From contig NW_019029009.1 of the NCBI RefSeq assembly GCF_002105155.1, positions 310,001 through 374,000 on the forward strand: 64,000 nucleotides of DNA, in the 5' to 3' direction. Of the stretch, positions 55,486-64,000 are shown one piece after another. The DNA is from Lobosporangium transversale (lineage: Eukaryota; Mortierellomycota; Mortierellomycetes; Mortierellales; Mortierellaceae). The notes beneath the pieces were generated by a model that did not search any database, was not told the origin of the DNA, and saw nothing but the letters and a program-made list of their open reading frames with translations. Made by a program: the position numbers and the translations under genes. Position 1 is the first letter of the stretch. The number at the start of each line of letters is the position of its first letter.

Positions 55486-57383
55486 CTATTCCTGGAGCAA
55501 GCTGTGGCCAGTCATCTCAGATGGGATATCCAAGCCCATAACACGGAGGATGGTGGGGGCAACATCGCACAGAGCGCCCTTGGTATCATTGAACTTGTGA
55601 GTGTTGCTGGTCATGACGAAGGGAACACGAGCACAGGTGTGAGCAGTGTGAGGGGTCGAGAAGTCATCGGACAACATCTTTTCAGCATTTCCGTGGTCAG
55701 CTGTGATAAAGAGGATGTAGTTGTGCTTCTTGCAAGCTTCATAGATGGCACCAATAGCAGCATCTGTGGCCTCGACACCCTTGATAGCAGCCTCATACAC
55801 ACCAGTGTGTCCAACCATGTCGGGGGGAGCAAAGTTGCACATGATGAAGGGGAACTTGCCTGTAGCAATCTCCTCAGCGACCTTCTCACCCACCTCAGCA
55901 GCTGACATCTCAGGCTTCAAGTCATAGGTAGCAACCTTGGGTGAAGCAATCAAGTCACGATGCTCAGCCTCGAACTGAGCCTCCGTTCCACCGTTGAAGA
56001 AGAATGTGACGTGAGCGTACTTTTCAGTCTCTGCAACGTGGCACTGAGGCACTTTCTTCTTGGCAAGCCATTCTGCCAAGACATTGGTCATGGACTGAGC
56101 AGGGAAGGCAACAGGGAAAGGGAAATCACTCTTGTATTGAGTCATGGTAGTGATGTGCAAGTTCTTTGGGACCTTGACCTCCATGGGTGTAGGACTGATT
56201 CCCAAGACTGAAGAGATCTCACGCATACGATCAGAACGGTAGTTGAAGCAGAAGATCGTATCATCATCACGGATCATTCCTTCCTCATTAACAATAATGG
56301 GCTTTAAGAATTCATCCGTGACATCTTTCTTGTAGTTGTCCTCAATAGCCTATTTGACAAAAATACAAAATAGATTAAAAACTAAAAGATAAAAAAAAAA
56401 AAAGCAAGTCATGAAATCAATCCTTCCTGATCAATGTAATCTTTAGTTTCCTTTTTTACCTGGACAGGGTCATTGGTCTTCTCACCCTCGCCACTGACAA
56501 GACCATCAACAGCGATCTTGATACGCTCCCAGCGCTTATCACGATCCATGGCATAGTAACGACCTGTAATCGTGGCCAACTTTCCATAGTTGATCTGCTC
56601 AATCTTTTCCAAGAGCTGTTTCAAGTATCCAGAAGCGGAGCGAGGAGAAGTATCACGACCATCGCCAAAGAAATGAATGTAGACCTCAGGAACACCAGCT
56701 TCCTTGGCAGCATCCAAAAGAGAGTAAAGGTGATTCTGGTGACTGTGAACTCCTCCATCCGAGATCTATATTTTGTATAAAAAAAAAAAAAGAGCATTTG
56801 GGGTTGGGAAGAAGGAACAGATTAGTTCTTTTTTTTTTTTTGTGGGAAATATTTTCTTTATCTCTGAATAACATAATACACACGAAACATTGATAAGGAA
56901 AAAAAGTAAAACAATTCATTAAAAAAAAAGAACTGTGCCCCAAACTTGAGCACAGACAAGAATTGAGATAAGCTTGATCGGTATTTAGTATTTCTTCCAA
57001 CCAATTTTGTTCACAAGTAAAGTTATAGAATACTTACCAAGCCCATAAAATGAAGACGACCGTTTCCATTCTTAGCATGCTCAAAGGAGGCCTTGATATT
57101 CTCCAATTGACCAAACTGCTTCTTGGAAGCTGCGAGATCAATGCGTACAATATCCTATTTAATTGAATAAAAAAAAAAAATAAAAAAAAAAAATAAAATA
57201 AAAAAGAATAAAGTATGAACAAAAATTAATCATTCATCAATTGGAACCTTTTTTTTTTTTTTTTTTTTTTTTTTTTCCGAGTAAACTGTGAAGGCAAAAA
57301 AAAAGAAAGAAAGAAAGAAAGAAAGAAAAAAAAAGGAAATCGAACAATGACCTCATCTGGCGTAACGTTTTCAATTGAGGAAA

Positions 57384-57417
<34 letters not shown>

Positions 57418-57674
57418 CGTACCTGATAGACAATACGACCAGCACCAATGTTCAAGTGGCCTACTTCAGAGTTACCCATGAGGCCATCAGGAAGACCAAC
57501 ATCAAGACCATGAGCACCCAAGGTCGTGAAGGGATACTCCTTCTCAAACTTGTTCATATATTGTGTCTTTGCGTTACGGATAGCATCACCACGGTCGTCC
57601 TTCTCAGGTGAGATGCCCCAGCCGTCAATGACGACGCAAACTACATTGTGCTTAACATCAGCGTTCTGAGCCAT
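55486..57674 (-). CDS. gpmI: 2,3-bisphosphoglycerate-independent phosphoglycerate mutase
   Basis: Interconverts 3- and 2-phosphoglycerate in glycolysis by a metal-dependent mechanism. Four minus-strand exons: 57674-57423, 57154-57038, 56765-56460, 56349-55486. All join in phase 0, giving 512 residues (family about 510). Motifs: CVVIDGWGISPEKDD (metal site), LMGNSEVGHLNIGAGRIVYQ with the phosphorylated Ser at about residue 69, GLISDGGVHSHQNHL, FFGDGRDTSPRS, FNYRSDRMREIS, and the second metal site FITADHGNAEKM with STPHTAHT. No key residue is missing. This is the alkaline-phosphatase-type enzyme, unrelated to the cofactor-dependent enzyme of yeast. Introns contain long A/T runs. Confidence 0.96.
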
Positions 57675-58010
57675 ATTTTCTTTTTTTATCTTTTTTACTG
57701 AAGCTTAGGGAGAGGAAGGAGTGAAGCTAAAAAAAAATAAAAAAAAAAAAAAAAAAAAGAATGGAAATGAAAGTTTAATGGGAATCCGGAAAGGAAGAAT
57801 AGAAAAGAAAAAAGATCTCACATTCTTTTTTTTTTTTTTTTTTTTTTGGTGTTCATTCTACACGTGACTATTGGGTAATTGAAGATCAATTGAAACACTG
57901 AATTAAAACCTTTTGAATTTCCATTGTTGGTCTGAGCGACTTTACGAATAAGGCTCCGCATTTCCAATATAACAAATTACAACTATTTTATTTTATTATT
58001 TAATTATCTA
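57675..58010. other. short intergenic region
   Basis: Lies between the starts and ends of two minus-strand genes. It holds A and T runs at about 57728-57758 and 57823-57847. No gene was seen. Confidence 0.5.
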
Positions 58011-59125
58011 CTAACGATATGATGGTCCAGGTGGTAGACGCGTTCCTCCTTCTGATTCCAGTGACATCTTATAATTAGCTGTTTGATGATGACCTGGATA
58101 TCCTCCAACGTAGTTTGCATCCATGGCCGATGATCTTGAACCCATCTCCTCTGGGATAAACGCAGATGAAGGCCCTGATGAGGATGGATGGTTAAATTGA
58201 GCCCTATCATAAACATCTCCTGTCTGTGGATAGTACGAATTGCTTGTCAGTGGTGGCTGTATTTGCTGTTGCTGCTGGTATTGAGGCTGATAGTGCTGAT
58301 AAGTTGTGTTCTGGAAGGGATCTTGTGCTTGATAATAGTTTGTGGAGGGAGCGCCAGACATCTGGGGCGGCGGTGGTGATTGATAGTACGCTCCACCGTT
58401 TTTATTAGTATGCATATTGGTATTATAGTCATAACCTTGTCCCTGTCCTTGGTAATTTGAATTATTATTATTGTTATTGTTGTCATTATTATATACATGA
58501 GCCATCATAGGCGGTGTTGGTGGTAAGGGAGCGTCCCTCATTTTCTCCAACCTTTCCTTCTCAAGTCTGACCTCCTCTTTCTTTTGTTCCTCTAGCTCGA
58601 TCAACTTCAATCTCTCTGCTTTCCGTCTCTGTTTGCGCTTGTGTGAAAATATCATGTATCCAATTACACCCAGAAATGCCAGACCAAAGATCACACCAAA
58701 CGCAATTCCCACACCGTTGATCTTGCTCTTTTTGTCATCCGTCGGAACATCAGGAGGTGTAGGTGGCGCTGGTGTCCCTGGTAGGGGTGTATACTGAGCA
58801 GACCATTCCCATTGTGAAGTGGAGAGCACATAAATAGGAGGTGTAGCTCTGGCACTACTACCTGAATCCGGTACCCCGTTGGTATTGAATCCGAATAAAG
58901 ACAAAAATTGGTTACCAATAATGACACATTGATGATCTCTCACAGGTGGTGGTGAAGCTAACGACGTTTTGACCGTTGGTTGAAGCCATGTCCATGTCCT
59001 GATATCGAGCGCAAAAAAGTTGTTTGTAAGCATATCATTCGAGACGAGCGAACCCCCAAACACATAGATTGTGTTTCCATCAGCAGCTGAAATGGTTTCG
59101 AGTATCAAAAATGAAACCACATTCG

Positions 59126-59156
<31 letters not shown>

Positions 59157-60460
59157 AGTCAGTCAACACTATCAATTTCATAATACAATCTTTCTCAGAA
59201 AAATAATAAAAGATTAAAAAAAAAACACTTACAGAGCGCAACACAGTGACCATAGCGCTCTTGGGGTGTCGCGTTTGGTGTGCTTGATTGAGTTCTCTAT
59301 GACCGATAATAAATAAATAAAAAAAAAAAATAGAATAGAATAGAATAGAATAAAATAAGCATCATATTATATGACACAGTTCCCGTATGCTTTTTTTTTT
59401 TTTTTTTTTCTAATCAAGAAATAAGTTGGAATTATACCTGAAGAATGACAACCCCTGTTGCCATGTCAATGATTGGTATAGTAGAAAAGGATAACCCATT
59501 AGATCGTCCACCGGTCACCCCGCCCAATACCACAGCCTTGCCTGATGAGGGCAAGATCACCACCTTGGCGCCTGCTAGTGACCCCAAATTACGATTAACG
59601 TTGTAGCCACCATTCCCTGCTTTGGGAACAACCGACCAAGTGAGCGACTCTACGGAGCCATCGCTTCCGATGGTTACCAAATCTGCCTCTGTAACCAAGT
59701 TTGTCAACTCTGTCGCCAATGCAGAATGAGTAGAACCCTTTTGAGAGATCCAGCCACCACCGATGACCACACCTTGTCCAGTGATAGCTTTGTTATTCGT
59801 CGTTGTTGCAAGAGCGAAGCCAGGCATAGTCCGTCCTGCACCGACGATCCCCGCACCTGCTCCGGTTTGATCATACCGCCTCCCAGAGCCGTTGTTATTG
59901 GAGCCAGTTGCTTCACTCACAGCCTGGGTGACCGCAATCCATGTGCCCTTGGTAACACTGTAGGCCATCATGAATCCACCTCCTGAGGCCCCGGTGTTGA
60001 CAGAGTCTGCGTTTCCGACAGTGAGAAACGTAGCCGAGTCTGGTGTACAGGCACCGGCATGGAATCTCTGAAAAGGAGAGTAATGAGTGGTCATATTAAC
60101 CCAAACGGGTGGGTTTGAGGCTCCGGATAAAGAAAATCCTTTAGAGAGATCCAATCGAAAGTGTTGATTCGTAGTGGTGAGATAGGTTCCATCATCAGAA
60201 TAGGTCACTCCACCCTGGATATGTAGTGAGGAAGTGGTCTGACAGATAGCAAAACCACCAACGGGGCGTGGAGCGACTGCCATTGTCAGCTGTACAAAGA
60301 ATGAAGGCCATCCTACAAAGGCAAGAACTACCAAAGTAGAAATGATAGGAGAAGTAAATGAAGTGGGACGTCGTGAGAACTTTTGTGGTATGAGGAAAGA
60401 GTTCTTGTCAAGAGAAGCAGTGCTTCTGTAGTGAGAGTGCTGTGGTATGGGGAGAGACAT
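58011..60460 (-). CDS. kelch-repeat single-pass membrane protein (paralog 2)
   Basis: Three minus-strand exons, 60460-59438, 59296-59233 and 59086-58011, give 720 residues. The 64-nt middle exon supplies QERYGHCVAL, the blade motif that completes the propeller, followed in exon 3 by TIYVFGGSL. A hydrophobic signal-anchor-like segment (IISTLVVLAFVGWPSFF) starts at about residue 38 after an unusually long polar N-region. A second membrane helix (about 486-508, GVGIAFGVIFGLAFLGVIGY) precedes a charged coiled coil (ERLKLIELEEQKKEEVRLEK). The cytoplasmic tail is Pro/Gln/Asn/Tyr-rich. It has the same architecture as the gene at 7899-10419, so the two are probably paralogs. The extracellular side carries many N-glycosylation-type sites (NMT, NNGS). 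Confidence 0.85.
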
Positions 60461-61083
60461 TTTTTTTAGAGATTAAAAGACTTTATTATTACGGTGAGGA
60501 AGGGGGAAGTGAAGTCTGGCGAAGCCAAAGGAACGTAGCAGTTTGTGTTTGCTCTTTAAGAGCAACTGTCAAAATAAAGAAATTAAGCAAATCTAATGGA
60601 TGTAAAGAGTCATGCAATGGAGACAAAGAGAGGTAGAGATGAAATGAGGAATGATGAAAAAGTGGGCAAGGTGTGATCAAGCAAAGGTGTAAAAACTAAC
60701 AAGCTTTTTTATTTTGTACATGGATGAATAGAAGAGTAGAAAAGTGAGCATTCGTGAGAGCCACGAAATGATAATTAGACGGACCGAATAGCCTAAAGTT
60801 GAGGACAGTAGACAGATATTTATTATCTTATGATCCATGTCCATGAACAAGTGCATACAGGTATCGATATGCTTTTAAGGTTGTTTTTTGTTTCGTCACG
60901 GACTCCTGGGGGGCGTGAGACAATGTGAAGCTGAAACAAATTGCAAAAAAGTAAATAACAAACACAGCAGTCAGCCAGAGCAGGCAGGGCAAAGCAAAGT
61001 AGCAGCGCACAAAGCGATCGAAAAACCAAGCTAAAATATTAATCAACTTTTAGTATTTTCAATTTACACGCCAGACAGACACT

Positions 61084-61114
<31 letters not shown>

Positions 61115-61189
61115 ATCATCGCAAATGTGTGTGTGTGTGGGTATCAAAATGCCTTGAAAGCATGCCATGAAAACTAGGAATCTCTTTTT
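60461..61189. other. intergenic region
   Basis: No gene was seen. It contains the promoter side of kelch gene 2 and a T-run at 61087-61114 followed by a GTGTGTGTG microsatellite at about 61128-61138. It also holds the 3' end region of the hydrolase gene. Confidence 0.5.
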
Positions 61190-63541
61190 TTAAGTAGACC
61201 AGCCCCATTCAACAAGCTCCTCAGCTCTTGGTTGCTTGCCGTCTTTCTTGATATCAATGTTGTTGATGCCATCAAAGTGGTAACTGAGCCATTGACCTGC
61301 AGTGATCGCAATGTACCAGGACCGTGGCGAAGATATCAGGTGGAAGCAATGGTGGCCTCCTGGGACTTCTAGATATACAATAGGCGCCGTGCATGCTTTT
61401 TTTTAAAAACAATAAATAATAATAATATTAGTAAAAGTTAAATCTAGACTTCCAATGAACTATATAAAACTCAATAAGAGAAGAAAAAAAAAAAAAAAAA
61501 AAAAAAAAACTTACTTTTACGGAAATGCTGTACAAAATCTCGCGTATGCTGCACAGGTACCAATGTATCGATATCACCACTGACAAAGAAGATGATTGAA
61601 AAGACAAGCAGTTTGTCAATAAGGGATTCACGATTTGTGATAGCGCTCCAAATAAATCAACCAACCAATAAAAGGGTCTCAACTTACTGAACCACCATAC
61701 AAGGAAAGCCTGCTCCTCGAAGTGTAAATCTGGGTGAGTGATCTTTTAAGAAATTGACATCTAAATGGGGTGGTGCATGGTATAAAAGACCAGATGATCA
61801 ATGCACTATCCGTTTTTCGTTTATCTGACTTGCTTTTTTTTTTTTATTTTTTCCTGAAATAAATTCATACTTTCTTCAGATTCAGGAGATCCTTCCCGAA
61901 GTGCAACTTCCTTGATGAATCTGGTCCTGGATCTATGGTTGCAATGATCTCCTTCATCCACTAGGTTGACCACAGGGCTTAGTCCGAGGACTCCTCTGAC
62001 TGAGGTATCCACATCCTCAAATCCGGGTTGATACTCTGGCCTGTTGGCTGTGGTTGCTAACATCAGAGCTATCTGTCCTCCTGCTGAATCACCTGCAACG
62101 ACGATGTTTTGAGGATTTCCACCAAAGATTCGGATCTCATCCTTGACCCATCGTAGAGCACGTTTGCAGTCGATCAGTTGAGTTGGGTATCCTGCCTTGC
62201 TCTTTAACCGATAGTCTACCGAAACCACAATCCAGTCATATGTAATCATCTCTGTCAAAAGTGGACCCACCAACTTTTTACTGCCCATAGTCCATCCACC
62301 TCCATGCATGTAAAACTATGTAACCCCCCCAAAAAAAAAAAAAAAAAGTAAAAAAATAAAAAAAAGTTTCAGTTTTCTTTTTTTTTTTTTTTTTTTTTTT
62401 TTACTCCGCATCCGATCAGCATATGATATGGTTTCGGTCAAAACTTACAAGAACAGGTCTATCGTCTCCTGCCACGACGGAGTGAGGCTGATAAACATCC
62501 AACTCCATGTCAACAGCTGATTTCCACCCATCTGTTCTCTCTGCATCCAACCGTTCTGCTGCTGTCCAGTATGGAACTATGTTGAATAGAGATATTAAAA
62601 AATAAATAAATATGACAGCCACGATTGATTGTTCAAGTCCTTTCCCACGATAACAAGCAAAGGAATATTTACTGTTTTCATAAATGGTGCAGTCCTTTGG
62701 CCAGATGAAAGGGTTAAGGAGTTGCTGCCAGAATCTTCGTCTATATGTATATATTTGTCAAGTTATATAAAAAGAAAAAAAAAAAAAAGATATCTGATTA
62801 GTTTGTGTTGGTCTTTTTTTTTTTTTTTTTTTTTTTTTTGTCACATCATCTGCTTGCTTTTTGCTTTTTGCTTTTTGCTTTTTGCTTTTTGCTTTTTGCT
62901 TTTTGCTTTTGCTTTACGATGTAATCCCTGGGAGCTCTATCCTATCGTCACTCTTCTTAGATAGCTGATCCAAGTACTGTTGTCCTAGATCCTGAACCTC
63001 GAAGGATCGCTTGAAGAGATGTAATAGACCAACGGCTGTGATGATGTTTGTATAATAGAAGAACCGTACCAGCGAAGACTCCTCTAATTCCCAAGAGGGT
63101 TTGATTTTTGTTATTTTTTTATGTTTCATGCGATAAATGAGTAAAACATGGTTAGATGTTCATATTCTGTATAAAAAGCTTTTTTTTTTCTTTTTAATCC
63201 CTCCGGCAAAATTAATGAAATGCAACGCAACACAACACAACGCAACGCAACGCAACGCAATGCAACTTACGAAATGTACCGGTGAGAGTCAACCACGTGT
63301 AAAAACAGGCGTCCATGCACATGACGGACAATGGTAATTCGGATAGCTGGTTACTTAGTATACAGAGGACCCAATTAACTTTACGGTATCGAGTAGCGGC
63401 TCCTGTGATAGCGACCCAGGTCAGAGCCATGGTGACAAAGGATGCTATTGCATAGGACAAAGCCCAAGATGACTTTGCCAAGTACATATTCAAGCTGATC
63501 AGGGTCATGATAACTCCAGTCTGTCCTGCAGCCATTGCCAT
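61190..63541 (-). CDS. membrane-anchored alpha/beta hydrolase (HSL-type esterase/lipase)
   Basis: Eight minus-strand exons: 63541-63271, 63083-62918, 62740-62673, 62576-62449, 62315-61871, 61760-61688, 61645-61515, 61395-61190. The sum is 1488 nt, 495 residues, in frame at every junction. The N-terminal 90 residues hold several hydrophobic segments (GVIMTLISLNMYLA, IASFVTMALTWVAITGA), so the enzyme is membrane-bound. The catalytic fold shows the oxyanion motif YMHGGGW, a nucleophile elbow VAGDSAGGQ, an acidic residue in FVSGDIDTLVP, and the histidine in VPGGHHCFHLI. The whole triad is therefore present. The substrate is not predictable; sterol or lipid esters and methyl esters are all possible in this family. 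The intron 61646-61687 is only 42 nt. Two other introns hold short tandem repeats. Confidence 0.88.
62856..62915 (+). repeat. GCTTTTT heptamer array in a hydrolase intron
   Basis: About eight copies of GCTTTTT follow a 25-nt T run, ending just before the splice donor of exon 2 (minus strand). It is likely variable in length between strains. Confidence 0.9.
63221..63265 (+). repeat. CAACG/CAACA pentamer array in a hydrolase intron
   Basis: Repeated TGCAA, CGCAA and CACAA units adjoin the donor of the first exon (minus strand). Confidence 0.85.
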
Positions 63542-63783
63542 TTGCGATAGCTCCTTTGTAATAAATAATTGCTGAAAAGTTTTTGTAGTTTAGGAGAGAG
63601 AAAGGGGAAAAGGTCGTTATGATGTTGATAATAATGCAATTGAGGATGAGATGAAAGATAAAAAGCAAAAAAAAAAAAAAAAAATGTTTTTGTGGGGTAA
63701 GAAAAATGTTTTATAAAGAATTTCTTTGAGTATCAAAGCAAGGTGTCTCCTTTAGTTCGTTGTCACTACAGAAGTGAAAAAGA
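63542..63783. other. upstream region of the hydrolase gene
   Basis: Purine-rich on the plus strand with an A-run at about 63666-63683. No gene was seen. Confidence 0.5.
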
Positions 63784-63799
63784 ATGAAATGGGAATTGG

Positions 63800-63832
<33 letters not shown>

Positions 63833-64000
63833 CAATGGGTAATGGAGTGATTCTTTTTTCTTTTGTCCCCTCTCCTTTTCCCCTTGGACAATGTTATAAC
63901 GGGTCGAAAAGAAGTTTAGAAAAGAAAGCGCATTGATTACAAAAAAGGGTTATTCCCATAAACAAAGATTTGCATTATGATGGGGTCGAAGGGGGTTTGT
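63784..64000 (+). repeat. second copy of repeat B, truncated by the window end
   Basis: Near-identical to 15541-15757. Here it carries a longer A run (about 31 nt). It begins after GTGAAAAAGA and is still matching at the last base, so its true length is greater than 217 nt. Confidence 0.9.

Overview
This is nuclear DNA from a fungus, most likely an early-diverging filamentous lineage (Mucoromycota, and Mortierellaceae is my best guess). The evidence is intron-rich genes with short introns and GTAAGT-type donors, fungal-style LIM/C1/RhoGAP and kelch-transmembrane proteins, a cofactor-independent phosphoglycerate mutase, an HSF next to a cytosolic Hsp70 ending in EEVD, and a CHD remodeller of the animal CHD6-9 type. 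Long A or T homopolymer tracts (15-33 nt) fill introns and intergenic spaces. The lineage is inference; no species call is possible from what I can see.

Layout. 1-2367 is gene-free and carries the promoter and pyrimidine-rich leader of a LIM-C1-RhoGAP gene (2368-7564, +). A kelch/single-TM surface protein follows (7899-10419, -). 11157-15541 is a composite repeat locus: a 3.5-kb near-perfect palindrome (11928-15445) whose two outer ends are inverted copies of a degenerate 5' fragment of large-subunit rRNA. Its right side is stitched to an inverted copy of its own left flank (11157-11252) and then to a direct copy of sequence found again at the end of the window (63784-64000). 15542-21183 is gene-poor with possible mobile-element relics.

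From 21184 on the window is ordinary gene space: an unrecognised Ser/Ala-rich protein (-), the nine-exon CHD remodeller (22390-30914, -), a Tctex-type dynein light chain (32267-33018, +), an unrecognised lysine-rich/coiled-coil protein (33250-34917, -), a heat-shock-factor-type regulator (35414-37588, -), cytosolic Hsp70 (38171-40379, -), an unrecognised type I membrane protein (41903-43178, +), a putatively mitochondrial adenylate-kinase-like protein (43510-46072, +), a Gon7-like protein (46392-47198, -), deoxyhypusine synthase (48626-50051, +), a secreted poly-glutamate protein (50883-51794, +), a complex I subunit (52299-53458, -), ERCC1/Rad10 (53708-55319, +), phosphoglycerate mutase (55486-57674, -), a second kelch/TM protein (58011-60460, -), and a membrane-anchored alpha/beta hydrolase (61190-63541, -).

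The genes are mostly unrelated housekeeping functions. The functional pairs are HSF and Hsp70 (regulator and classical target, adjacent and on the same strand) and the two kelch/TM paralogs about 50 kb apart. Exon models were built by hand from reading frame, splice consensus and family motifs; nearly all close in frame. Two introns have GC rather than GT donors, each supported by a conserved domain crossing the junction.
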